Notes: a model not told the origin generated them from the letters alone. Counted from the stretch's first letter, positions 21,541-33,020 are shown. The stretch: 64,000 nt of DNA from Enchytraeus crypticus (GCA_905160935.1 CAJHZI010000753.1:941001-1005000); one strand, 5' to 3'. Program-made: numbers and translations.

Positions 21541-21938
21541 AGTTACATATGACATATCCACTAGATGGAGTATCAGTTAGTTCAATTAAAATTACGTATT
21601 CCACCCGCAGAACCACTTGCGGCTAACCGATGAGGCACGCGTATATGGCGACAGACGGGTATCTAACTAAATGAGTAAATAAAGGATTAGTGGATTCGAA
21701 GCAAACTTTCAACTTGGAGGGTTTTCCGCAGTTATTCACACTTCAAGACAGCCACAAATGTGAAGTTTGCTAATAGTGTCACAAGTGTTAAAGCAAACAA
21801 CCTTCTGGTATATTAAACAAAGGCATACTGTCACTACACTAGTCCTATGATTAAATATGATTAGTGCGAAGGTAGCAAACTTCGGCCTTTACTTTTGTCA
21901 CTTAGTTCACAACTAATATTTCAATTGCGATAAATACC

Positions 21939-22125
21939 AACAACAACAACAACAATAACAATAATATTATTATTATTATTGTTATTATAACAATAAGAAT
22001 CATTATTATTATTAATATTATTATTAATTTATTATTATTATTTAATGGCCAGTTTTGTAGCTATAATATTAACAATAACAACATTATTAATAATAATAAA
22101 AACAACAACAATAATTATAATAATA
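21939..22125. repeat. Trinucleotide-rich (AAC/AAT/TTA) region
   Basis: Alternating AAC, AAT and ATT tracts with partial inverted symmetry. Confidence 0.85.
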
Positions 22126-22329
22126 ATACCGAAATGTGCCTTCGAAAACGTTTAATTGGCGATGATATCGAGTGTACCAGGTTGCGATTTCAACGAGCTT
22201 TTTATTTGATGCTTTTTATTGAAGCCAAGGGCCTTTACATTCGAGTTTAAAACATAAATTACTATGAATTAATCATAATAGTTTAAAGTCCGTTTCCTCA
22301 TTCAAATATGATGTCTGGGATGCTAGTAC

Positions 22330-22382
22330 CTGCACATTACTTTTTGCTCATTGTAATGAGGAAAAAGTAATGTGCAGGTTGC
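22330..22382. repeat. 17-bp stem inverted repeat (hairpin)
   Basis: CCTGCACATTACTTTTT and AAAAAGTAATGTGCAGG are separated by about 17 bases. Confidence 0.9.
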
Positions 22383-22577
22383 GATCATCACACTGAAAGG
22401 CAAATGTAACAATAATAATCTTTATATGAATAATTAGTACTGTAGAATACTACAACGATACTTAATAATTACCCTTAACTCAATATCGTATATGCCATTT
22501 TCATTACAAATTATTGATCTGGTTAAGAAATCGTTAATATCGACAATCAGAGCAAATTACTCAGGACTACACAAACT

Positions 22578-23064
22578 TCTATGATTAGATCTACGCTATT
22601 CATAGTAACTTCTACGATTAGATCTACGCTATTCATAGTAACTTCTACGATTAGATCTACGCTATTCATAGTAACTTCTACGATTAGATCTACGCTATTC
22701 ATAGTAACTTCTACGATTAGATCTACGCTATTCATAGTAACTTCTACGATTAGATCTACGCTATTCATAGTAACTTCTACGATTAGATCTACGCTATTCA
22801 TAGTAACTTCTACGATTAGATCTACGCTATTCATAGTAACTTCTACGATTAGATCTACGCTATTCATAGTAACTTCTACGATTAGATCTACGCTATTCAT
22901 AGTAACTTCTACGATTAGATCTACGCTATTCATAGTAACTTCTACGATTAGATCTACGCTATTCATAGTAACTTCTACGATTAGATCTACGCTATTCATA
23001 GTAACTTCTATTAGATCTAAACGAGTAAATTTCTTTAGATCTACGCTATTCATAGTAACTTCTA
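22578..23064. repeat. 33-bp minisatellite, about 13 units
   Basis: The unit ACGATTAGATCTACGCTATT plus CATAGTAACTTCT is almost perfectly repeated; the last units are broken by deletions and an AAACGAGTAAATTTCTT insert that occurs twice. Because 33 is divisible by 3 and the unit lacks stops, both strands stay open. Confidence 0.97.
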
Positions 23065-23384
23065 TGATAAACGAGTAAATTTCTTAGTCGCCGTGTTCTG
23101 CCTATAAAATATTTCCTGCTGTAATATACAGTAGATTACTTTTAAATTGCTCTTTAATATCGGCGTATCTGCGTTTGTACGCTAGTTCCTAAGTTATCAA
23201 TAACAAATTTTACAAAATCTTGAAGTGAACAATGACAAATACTTAAAAATTTACTTATGATAACAAGAAATGATGAATTATAAATTACTTGGTGGCAAAT
23301 AAGAGAAAAATTATAATTAATTAAGATAGTATCGAATGCGTCTTTAACTCAGGAGTCTTGTATACCGCCATGGCGGGCAGGATC

Positions 23385-23700
23385 TATAGCATCATCATCA
23401 TCCCTTGACTCAGTTTAACCAGGGTCGGGATACGAATAGACCTCCTCCAATCCTCTCTGTCCCACACAGTATCATCAGCCAATCCCCAATTTTTCATGTC
23501 CTTCTTTGTCACCGCATCGGACGATTGAGACTTTTCTATTCGTTTAAATTGTTGCATAAATTTCTGGAGCCTAGGCGCTCACCAATCGAATGTCCTTTCT
23601 AACGTTAGTTTGGATCTTAATGTTTTAGTCGCCTTTTAAGACCCGTGCAGTCACCGAATGATCTAATCATCAAACAACCCGAACACAGCACGGGGAACTA
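23385..23700 (-). mobile_element. (GAT)-tailed LINE stub plus a family G fragment
   Basis: 23385-23530 read in reverse give DAVTKKDMKNWGLADD and DREDW, with a GATGATGATG end. 23560-23700 resembles family G (GTCGCCTTTTAAGACCCGTG, CAGCACGGGG). From 23705 to 25740 I see only AT-rich unique sequence. Confidence 0.7.
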
Positions 23701-25744
23701 TAGTAGCAGCAGGAACTATAGCATAAACTATCGTTACCTTCAAATTATATTCCGGGGCAATATGTGGTTGACGTGAGACGTGGTTTAGCTAATGACATTT
23801 TGATATGTTAACTGAACAAATGAATGGAATGGAGATTTGAAAAATGTCTGCTTCTATTTTCAAATAATCAAATAAATTATCTTGTACAATTAAAACAATC
23901 TGACATATTTTCGTGAATAAAAACACAAATTAATGAATCGAAAATAATTGCATTTTATTTCCATAGCAAGCTTCTTTACTGTTGAACAATCTACATATAC
24001 AGTATACGATCATTTTGTACCATACCTGTTGTAAAACCTCCGCACGAAGAAACAGAACTAAATATTTACTGATGTTAAAAGTTTACAACTATCTCCTACC
24101 ATTAGAAGGGAATTGAAAGTTTAACGTAACATCTCGTAATATGTGTCAAATATCCCTTTAGCAATTATATTACAGAAACATTACATAATTACTTGCAACA
24201 TTGCGTACCTTACGTATTTTATTACATATTTGATCAAAATCAGAAACTGTATAAAATTGTGACCATAAATTAGAGCGTAAATTAATGCAGTCTCTGATAA
24301 TTAAAAATGTGTGAGATTCAAATAAAAAGCGGCATAATATATACTTCAACAATTCAATTAAAATGAATACATAATTGTTTAATATCATTATTTTCAAAAG
24401 ATACAATATTTTCTAGACTCTAAATTGAAACTGACTGGATTATTGCGTAATTGGTAGTTTTGACATCAACTACAACAAAGATTTAACGTCCAGTATCTCA
24501 GCTAGAGGCGACATCAGATCGTCTAAAGAGGAACGTTGAGCTATGCCTAGGTCTACATCACCAGAACAGCATTTGTAGATGCATATACATGTAATTGAGA
24601 GCATGCGAGGTATCAGAACATTATCCACATGGTTAGACAAAGACTGAAAAATAATTGTTACATTATATACTTAGAAAAACGGAAATATAAACTCTGAAGT
24701 GAAAATTCATCGAGATGCACAGGTGTTTTGTATAGCTGCTGCCATAGAGTTACATTAAATAACTAGAATCTACATTATGCATTTTAATACAGCATGTTAT
24801 TCATATATAATATTTCAAAAACGACACTACAAAATCAGTTATATTCTTTACATAATGACAGTATTAGGCCTACATCTGAAAAAGTCTCTCCAAACCGATT
24901 CAATACATTCTAGTTAAACAGAAGCAAATTGTACATTTAGTCTGTATAAAAAGAAAATATATCACTTTTAATCTTCTACTAAATGACGATTTTTAGATAT
25001 CCATATTCAGAGTTTATATATATTGACATACTAACGAGGAATTAATCAAAAATGTTAGAACCAAGCCATAGTCAATTATTATAACTTTGAAGAGTACTAC
25101 GGCAAGAAAATATATAGATTCTAAGTACACGGGTTTTGACGATCTTCTCATCTTTAAAAGTCCGCTATAAAAAATTATGAATTGTGGTTGGAAGTGTTAT
25201 AATATGTTCACGCATCCTAAAAACCAAACACTTGAAAAGAATAACAGCGCATTAATTTACGCGCATATACCAATATTTATGTTCATACTCTCCAGTAATT
25301 CTCACAAATTTCACAATATTTATTTAGAAAAAAGTGTTGGAAAAGGAATTTTCACAAGTACTTGCATGTACAATTATTTTGTGCTATAAAGCCTGTACAA
25401 TCCGACAACTAGAAAAATAAATTAGCATAAAATTAAAAGGTTGGATTAGTATCTTATAGTTAGCTCATTGACTGTAGTTATTCGCACGACGTTAAATTAG
25501 CTGCATTTCTGCTCCCAATTTTATTGTCAAACTACTTTAGAGAAAGTCACTGCGAAAACAAATTATACACTCGTAAACAAGAAGACATGATACAGAATAA
25601 TATAGAATTTGGCAAAGACAAATAGACTATTAGTCACAAAACGAGACAAATTATTTGGTGGGAATGGAAACATCAAATGAAATTCAAGACATGAATATAT
25701 TGCAAGTTAAAGAACATCGCTTGAATATTTTATAAAAATAATAA

Positions 25745-25985
25745 ATGTTTCTTCTTTTTCAGTGCACTGCCAAGTGGCAGGTTCAAGGTACATATTCATA
25801 CTCAAAGTCTGTTTTCTCGCTCCATAAGAACACTCCTTAATCAACAAGTTAATCCCTTCACAAAGTCTATGCCTTTTCCATACCTTATGTAGCTTATAGC
25901 TTGGGAAAACTATGGCTTCTGAGGTGGTTTCCCGTTGCCTTACTCAGGTGGATTAATTTGCATTTAATCCTGGAATAAGACACAA
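25745..25985 (-). mobile_element. Family G SINE-like repeat, well-preserved copy
   Basis: Key segments on the plus strand: TGCCAAGTGGCAGGTTCAAG, ACATATTCATACTCA, CAAGTTAATCCCTTCACAAA, GAGGTGGTTTCCCGTTGCC. Other copies: 26225-26345 (-), 27725-27960 (+), 47480-47770 (-), 52430-52530 (+), 52715-52830 (+), 33795-33880 (+). 26420-27720 otherwise shows nothing I can name. Confidence 0.65.
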
Positions 25986-26224
25986 AATTTGGACTTATTT
26001 TGAAGGCATATTAACCTAATTAGATTGTGGAAAGTCGATCCTAAGATAAACGGCTATTTTAGTTTATATTTTTCTACTTTCAGACTCTTTAATGGTGAAT
26101 CCGTAATTTCTATTTTTCTGTTCGTTAGTTATTTTTTCATTTCTTGTTCTGTTCTTACTGCCATGTATTTTGGTGAATAAAAGATCATATATTAGTTACC
26201 ATTTAATCCTGGGGGAAAATATTT

Positions 26225-26420
26225 CATGGTGAGGTGGGTCCCCTCTTGCCATCCTCAGCTCCTGCCTTTAGTCGCATCTTACGTACACGCGGCAGTTTGT
26301 TTGCGGTTGCCCAATTCTGCAGTGGTCCAACCACACCCGAGCACAACACGGGGAAATAAATGTTTAACGTCCGTTTAATCAGGAAATCAGGCATGATATC
26401 AGGGACGTCCCACACTACAC
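26225..26420 (-). mobile_element. Family G fragment next to a CR1-like 3' end fragment
   Basis: CATCCTCAGCTCCTGCCTTT, CGCATCTTACGTACACG and GAGCACAACACGGGG (family G), followed by GTTTAACGTCCGTTTAATC and GATATCAGGGACGTCCCACA (CR1-like 3' UTR, reversed). Confidence 0.6.
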
Positions 26421-27724
26421 GTCACCGCATATCGATTCACCGAAACGATTTTAAAAACATATGCGGAAAGTGAGAAATAAGATCTTATACGGTACCCGTC
26501 TCGCAATTATAGATCGTCAATAGCATACACAGTTATTACAAATACAGATAAAAATAGCACGCTCGTATTATGATCTCAATTCCTTTTGAACTTTAAAACT
26601 GTTTTCGTATAACATGCGTAATAAGCATAATAATATAAGTTGAAAAGTCTGTTTTCGTATAACATGCGAAATCGGAATAATACTATAAGTTGAAAAGTCG
26701 CTAGTTAATTTTTTTTTCAAATGTAAAAATTGCATAGGTCTACCAAAAACAAATCTAAAACACTAAATTACAGATAGAAATTCAATAATTATCAACAAAT
26801 AATCACAAAAGAAATCCTCGTTATACATGCATACAATTATAAATGTAATTCTTAATTATAAATATTCCATTATGCGTAACACTTTAATTCTTTTAACAAA
26901 ACAATCTTCATTTTCAGGCAAATTACACCAAATATTCAATACACATAACACTTAATTCCTTTAGCGAAACAGTCTTTAATTTCAAGCACATTACATCAAA
27001 TTAACGACAGAAATCTTGATCTTATCAAAGAGTCTATTAACTTATCCTCGCCATTATTGTAGATTATTTTTTTCTCACACGATTACGTTATCAATCTCCA
27101 TCATCAGCATTTATACAAACTTTCATATTTAGTAAACTTTTACTAATTCGATTATTTCACAATTACAGACTTTATAATTTTCACCCTTATTACGTCTACA
27201 AGTGTATCTTTACTACTTTACCTGCATTGTACATCTCCACCATTGTTCAATATTACAGTCACAAATGTCCACAGCTGTCATCTACCAATCTAGAACCCTA
27301 TTAACTTTATTTCCACTACTATTCATTTATGGATTTCCAGGGCCTTTAAAAAAGCCATTAGCACCAAGCAGCATTAAGCTTCCATACTGAGTTGAGGTTT
27401 ATCAAGCAGGTATAGGTTGCTCTGGAAATGGAATCTTCATCCTATACAAGTACATTTAAGCGTCCTGCTTCTCTGGAAAACGCTTTCGTACGCCAACTGT
27501 AATCATCAAAACAGAGAAATAAAAATCTACACATGCAAAATAGCTTTATCGCGAATAATACGGCTGCCGAATAAGCCATAGTTCACAATGCGCGTCAAGA
27601 AAAATGAAGAAATACAATTCATGATCATCCTCTTCGCGGAATATAGACTTGGATAAAAATAATACAGCATTAATATTACAGAGATACTAGCTATATAATA
27701 TGTAGGTCTGCACACCTATGAGAA

Positions 27725-28121
<397 letters not shown>

Positions 28122-28469
28122 ACATAGTACAATTACATAACGAGAGTGTAGGACATTATTGTGAATTCACTGCACTAATAGTTAACTGTATTGAAGCGTC
28201 ATATTAAATTATCAGGTTAAGAAAATACCCAACTTTACATTTATTAACAAAATACATTAAAGTTTCTAAAATAAAACAAAAATTAGTAAATATAAACACT
28301 TGTCAAATAAATTTAAATAATAATTTAAACATTATTTTTATGCTTTCAATAAACAACAATTCAATCAAATGTGTAAGATTAGATTGAATTGTTTTGTATT
28401 TTATGTACAATTTCATAAAAATTATATAGCATTCAGTGATAAAATTATATAGCATTCAGTGATTCTTTT

Positions 28470-28545
28470 GACATGAAGAGGAAAGCGGAAGACAGGAAAA
28501 GTGGAGGCGTTATATAGCATGGACTTGCCAGTGCGCAGTGCACTA

Positions 28546-28582
<37 letters not shown>
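28470..28582 (+). mobile_element. (GA)n-tailed LINE stub abutting the nanos stop
   Basis: GACATGAAGAGGAAAGCGGA, GGAGGCGTTATATAGCATGG, CTTGCCAGTGCGCAGTGCAC and TAAGAGAGAGAG. The (GA)n ends within about three bases of the nanos stop codon (28587-28585, opposite strand), so the nanos 3' UTR begins inside this insert. 28120-28470 holds no other feature. Confidence 0.85.
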
Positions 28583-28583
<1 letters not shown>

Positions 28584-28584
28584 T

Positions 28585-30003
28585 TCAGAATGTTACAGCA
28601 GTATTTATTAACACACCAGCATTGCGCATAGTTGACTTGAGAAGCTTAGCACTGGCGACTTTACCCGTCGAGTCTTTATTACTGGGGCAGTACCTCAGAG
28701 TGTGCTGGCCCACACAGCCGCACCTTGGGCAGGTGTAGCTCAGCAGCACGGGACAGACTACCCGCCCCTGATCATCCTTGAGGACGTGATTCATAGCCCC
28801 GGGGGTCCCAGACGAGATACAGAGTCGACATCCAGCTGGAGTCAGTCCGGAGTTCCCGGTGCCAACAGGAGATGTAGCAGAATGTCTACCTACAGGCGTT
28901 ACCACATGATTCAGACTACCACTCGAGGTGAAGGTCAAGGTGTTCCACTGATCTCTGGAGATCAAGTTGTTCCACTGATCTCTGGCGATCAAATTGTTCC
29001 ACTGATCTCTCGCAACTAATTGGCTTACAGAATCATGACTACATGGTTGATCAGAAGCGGAATTCAGATCAACACGTCGTCTACTTCCTGACCATAGATC
29101 GCCTGCGTTGTAGAAGGTATCTGTAGCTTTCAAAAGTTGCGTAGAAATGTTACCAAGCCCCAGCCTGTTGCTTAGCCTGTTGCTTAGCCTGCTATCAACA
29201 GAAGCGTTGCTCTCAGTGTAGCATTGAGTTTTACTCTTATCAACGGCCCTCCTGTTGTTGCATGCACCATTGTAGAAACCTCCAGCCCATTTTGGTCCAT
29301 TAACACCATTAAATAAACCATCAACTCTATCAATACCACCAACATTACCAAACCCACCATCCCTAGCACCGACAACACTGCAAAATCCAACACCACTAGG
29401 ACTACTAACACTGCCAAACCCAACAGGACCATCACCACTAGCATTACAAACACCTCCAAATCCAACACTACTTGCACCATTAACACTGCCATATCCAACA
29501 CCACTAGCACCATTAACACAGCCAACAACATTGTTACCAACACCACTGATGCCACTACCAAACCTACCACCACTAGCACCACTAACACAACCGAATCCAA
29601 CACCACTTCCACCACTAATATTGCCAAATCTACCACCGCTAGCACCACTTACACAACCTGATCCAACACCACTAGCACCACTAACACTACCAAATCGAAC
29701 ACCACTACCACCACTAACAGTTCCATCAATATCCAGAAAACGAGCAAACAAATCAAACTCTCCCGCATGACAATCATCGCCGCTCCCGTCCCTGACGTCA
29801 ATAGAATATTTTGTTGAATCTTCTGAAAATGCGCTGTCATTCTTGTCGCTATCGTTCCTGGAACGATTCAGTACTTCAAACTTAGAAGACAAGTTCTTGA
29901 GATTTCCACGAGATTTAGTCTCCTCGAAGAATGTTCGGGACTTAATGGGCGTGGAGGTCGTGAACCCTGGTGACACGTCCATGAACTGATCACGTGACTT
30001 CAT
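28585..30003 (-). CDS. nanos: Nanos-like RNA-binding translational repressor, single exon, 472 aa
   Basis: The C-terminus carries the nanos double CCHC finger: Cys392, Cys395, His406, Cys417, then Cys425, Cys428, His434, Cys439, with the diagnostic HVLKD..GRVVCPVL and YTCPRCG. Nanos acts in the cytoplasm of germ-line cells, binding mRNA 3' UTRs with Pumilio and recruiting deadenylase. Two loops are two residues shorter than usual (10 instead of 12 in finger 1, 5 instead of 7 in finger 2). Residues about 94-240 are an imperfect 11-residue repeat (consensus like GVGFGxVSGAS); three RDQWNxL repeats lie around 340-370. The N-terminal 90 residues are Ser/Lys/Asp-rich. An in-frame TAG directly upstream makes ATG 30003 the first start in this exon. 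That TAG is also a plausible splice acceptor (TATTGTAG/AAGCTG), so an upstream exon is possible. A 3' LINE stub abuts the stop codon. Confidence 0.88.
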   Translation of the reverse strand: MKSRDQFMDVSPGFTTSTPIKSRTFFEETKSRGNLKNLSSKFEVLNRSRNDSDKNDSAFSEDSTKYSIDVRDGSGDDCHAGEFDLFARFLDIDGTVSGGSGVRFGSVSGASGVGSGCVSGASGGRFGNISGGSGVGFGCVSGASGGRFGSGISGVGNNVVGCVNGASGVGYGSVNGASSVGFGGVCNASGDGPVGFGSVSSPSGVGFCSVVGARDGGFGNVGGIDRVDGLFNGVNGPKWAGGFYNGACNNRRAVDKSKTQCYTESNASVDSRLSNRLSNRLGLGNISTQLLKATDTFYNAGDLWSGSRRRVDLNSASDQPCSHDSVSQLVARDQWNNLIARDQWNNLISRDQWNTLTFTSSGSLNHVVTPVGRHSATSPVGTGNSGLTPAGCRLCISSGTPGAMNHVLKDDQGRVVCPVLLSYTCPRCGCVGQHTLRYCPSNKDSTGKVASAKLLKSTMRNAGVLINTAVTF

Positions 30004-30183
30004 CGCCAGCTTCTACAATAGCAATAAAAACTAAAATAGGCAACCACGCATTACATTACTTGACTTCATTGACGTCCATGATTGACGTCCATGGACAGAT
30101 CACGTGACTTCATCGCCAGCTTCTACAATAGCAATAAAAACTTATATAGGCAACCACGCATTACATTACTTGACTTCATTGAA
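29990..30183 (-). repeat. Direct duplication of the nanos start region, with a short upstream ORF
   Basis: About 84 bp spanning the nanos ATG and its leader (about 29990-30073) recur almost unchanged at about 30099-30183. The upstream copy keeps the ATG at 30113 and reads MKSRDLSMDVNHGRQ then stop (30113-30066), a degenerate copy of the true N-terminus MKSRDQFMDV. If transcribed it would act as an upstream ORF. Confidence 0.8.
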
Positions 30184-30639
30184 GAGTAATTTCATAGCAA
30201 TACCTTAAAGAGTTCATCAACTTTGATGAACTTCGATGGATTTGATTAAAGTTTGAATCATATTTAAAGTTGTCGATGTCACAAACATTGGTGACAGACG
30301 ACAAAGAGGACGTTAAATCCTCTAAAATGCCTAGAATGCTCAAGTAATTCCCAAAATAGTAAGCTTGAAATCCTAGTTCTAGTTCTTCATCTTCTGAAAC
30401 TCACCAGTCTATAGCAGGGTTGAGTCACTAATTCTAATAATATTAGTCTAATCAAACTTCATCAAATTGTAACTCCAATTAATTACAATTACAAAAAATG
30501 CTAATTATAATTAATTAGCATATATTGAATCTAATTCTAATTCATTGCCTTTTCACCTAATTTCTCCCGTATCTGCTGAGTAAGATATCAATTATTTAAT
30601 AAGAAGCGGGTATACTTAATGGCTAAAAAATATAACAGA

Positions 30640-30825
30640 AGAAAGAATGCAAGGGAAAATAATTAAAGGCAGACTGAGAAATGGGATGTAGGATGATTTG
30701 AAAACATGTTCAACTGTTCATGAATAAAGGAGATGAAAAGGAAAGCTGGGGATAGAACTGGTTTGAAAAGTAATGGGCCATGGACCTGACGTTCGACAGT
30801 GCACTAGCAGAAGAAGAACACTTCT
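30640..30825 (+). mobile_element. (GA)-family LINE stub, degenerate
   Basis: The reading QGKIIKGRLRN, then DDLKT, then a CCATGGACCTGACGTTCGAC and AGTGCACTAGCAG end. The tail is GAAGAAGAA instead of GAGAGA. Confidence 0.65.
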
Positions 30826-31149
30826 AGCACAGGAGTTAATTACTGACTTAACCACGGCAGCCAAGTTGCTTGAGTAATTGAGGAAAAGAATCATTTCAAT
30901 TAAATAATTAATAAAGTCTACAATCAGAGGTTAAACAGAAGCATAATTTATGCACCAGGACTGTACAATAGTTTGCCTGTTTTACGTAAGCAGTTGACGC
31001 TTAAACACGTCAAAGTATATGATTTCAGAATGACTTTTCAGAATAGATCTATAACAAATTCTAACATGTATAAAACATATATGTTTTTATATAATGTTCA
31101 GCAATTCTGGGAAATAACAAAAAGGATGGTGCTGTTTATGACTCTGTGA

Positions 31150-32515
31150 TGATTCGAGATAAGTGGAGGACGAGGGTTGTAGAGACTACTCTAGTGTCCA
31201 CAAAGTGACGTCTAATAGAGATCAGTGGCGGAAGATGGTTGTAGAGACTATTCTATAGTGTCCACAATGTGATGTCTAATATAGACTTTATTTCACCAAT
31301 ACATGGTAGTTTCGAACAAAGATATAGAAAAAAGAAAGAAAAATAAACGAAAAGAAACAACACTTTGCATACAAGTACAGCTAAGCAATGCAAACCTTGT
31401 AGTTTACAAGTGACAAACAGAATCAAATCAACTCAATCATTCATTAGAATATTCAATATGTAGCATTTTGTCAACGTAGATCCAAAATTTTAATCGTACT
31501 TTAGCAACAGAATCAACAAACGAAATATTATATTTCCTTTGTAAACTTTAAAATTCTAAATAATCTGGATGATCTAATTCGATCCCTTTAATAATTTTGG
31601 CATCGAATACTAATTTGTTTAAAAAATTATATCTATGGTATTCATATAAGATACTCAAAGGCCAACAACCAAAATAATATTGACACCACATAATTACTTC
31701 CTTGTCAATCGTATGAAAGATCTTCGAAGAGATACTGTCATATGCTCTGCTGATACTCTTTAAGTCTGAATCTCGCAAGGTGGCAGCAGCAGTGCCATAT
31801 AGCAATGCTGATACACCACTACTATCAATCAGTTTAAGAATGACATCTTCAGATGCTTTTGTTCCCAGCCCTCCTAAAATGGTGTTAACAGCTCTAAAAA
31901 AATTCCCTTTTGATTCTTCCCATTGGCATTTAAAATTTTTTGCCTTACCTAAGTATTTAATAGATTCCACCCAATTAATTGCAACTCCTTGAATACTTAA
32001 AGGTGAGCATGAATAGCTTACACATTGGGCCTATTCTTATACAATGGCATTTTGACACATTTATTGGCAAATCTAACTCATTGAAAACATTATCACATAT
32101 ATCAAACATAAGCTGTAAATCACTAACCAATGCACTAATCAAAATTAAATCATCAGCATACATGAAGCTGTTAAAGCATTTATAATTAACAAAGCATCCT
32201 AAATTAGATTGCTCTAATACACTCAATATATTATCCACAAATAATGTAAATAAAATGGGTGACAGAACTCCTCCTTGTTTAACACCAGATAATAGAGGCA
32301 TACAATTAGACATACAATTTTTCAAATTTAACAGTTGTAGAGTTTTTGGAAAACCAATTTTCTAGCACATCTAATAGAGATCAGTGGCGGAAAAGGGTTG
32401 TAGAGACTACTCTAGTGTCCACAAAGTGACGTCTAATAGTGATCAGTGGAGGAAAAGGGCTGTAGAGACTACTCTATAATGTCCACAAAGTGACGTCTAT
32501 TAGTGGAATTAGAAT
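31150..32515. repeat. 62-64-bp tandem array derived from a LINE 3' end, split by a second LINE
   Basis: Units with GATCAGTGGCGGAAAAGGGT, TGTAGAGACTACTCTAGTGT and CCACAAAGTGACGTCTAATA occur twice at 31150-31281 and at least twice at 32370-32515. In frame the unit reads like D-x-W-R-x-R-V-V-E-T-T, matching the LINE C-terminal end seen at 39450-39520 (DREWWRRKVARDYSS). Confidence 0.85.
31282..32369 (-). mobile_element. I-like non-LTR retrotransposon, 5'-truncated
   Basis: 32325-31975 encodes GVKQGGVLSPILFTLFVDN and the active site FMYADDLILISA; after a frameshift near 31980, 31970-31548 continues YLGKAKNFKCQW, KGNFFRAVNTILGG, ASEDVILKLIDSSGVSALLYG. The 3' end reads TGGTGAAATAAAGTCTA. TCTAATA flanks both sides (31275-31281 and 32370-32376). 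Confidence 0.87.
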
Positions 32516-32698
32516 GTCGGACTATACTCTATCGCATCCACAAAGTAAGACCTTGTAAAGCACCAAAAATAATGTTACCGATTATACTCCATGCTAAGAC
32601 ATACACATTATAATTATTACTAACAATAACAAATAAAATTAATAATTATTATTAGTGGTATAGTAGCATATATTAACGGAAAATCAAATTTGAGAGCA

Positions 32699-32912
32699 TA
32701 AACAAAAGTTACAAAACTGACATCTGCTTTAGCTGCTCTAAGCTCCTGCCACTCATCTGCAGAAACCTCCACATACTCAACTTCTAGCCACCCTGCCCGG
32801 CCCATCGACCTCACGGTCCCCTCAGACACCCCGAGCCTCGGCAACCCCAGCGAGCCTGCCTTGATCGATCTCCCCCAGGCTTTCTCGCACCAAAACTTAC
32901 CACTTTTCAAAC
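32699..32912 (-). CDS. GC-rich orphan internal exon, unknown product
   Basis: The minus strand shows an acceptor CTACAG/GT at 32913 and a 71-codon open segment, with a possible donor after AGTTTT/GTAACT. The peptide is rich in Trp, Gly and charged residues (GKFWCEKAWGRSIKAG, then SADEWQELRAAKADVSF) and the segment is far more GC-rich than its surroundings, as expected for a coding exon. I do not recognise the family. The exon ends in phase 0, which would fit the acceptor at nanos position 30012, so it could be an upstream nanos exon. It could also be an exon of an unrelated gene. Confidence 0.45.
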
Positions 32913-33020
32913 CTGTAGCATAGAGTTAGAATATAACATTACGAAAAACTGTAAAATGTTTTTGAAACCTATAGCATAGAGATATAATATTATATTACGA
33001 AAAACTGTAAAATGTTAGTT
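32913..33020. repeat. About 55-bp tandem duplication
   Basis: ACCTGTAGCATAGAGTTAGA...ACGAAAAACTGTAAAATGTT and ACCTATAGCATAGAGATATA...ACGAAAAACTGTAAAATGTT. It duplicates the presumed intron end beside the orphan exon. Confidence 0.8.

Noticed and set aside
22547..23078. Long open frames on both strands (IRSTLFIVTST and VEVTMNSVDLI repeats)
   Set aside because: They are the 33-bp minisatellite read in frame. No start context, splice structure or known domain supports a protein.
29184..29840. Long frames overlapping nanos in other frames (Val/Leu-rich, Pro/Leu/Asn-rich)
   Set aside because: They are shadows of the Gly/Ser/Val repeat of nanos. Only the nanos frame carries a conserved domain.
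32620..32698. Continuation of the orphan exon frame to a stop at 32620
   Set aside because: Base composition drops sharply to AT-rich at 32698 and the peptide becomes Ile/Phe-rich, so an intron boundary is more likely.
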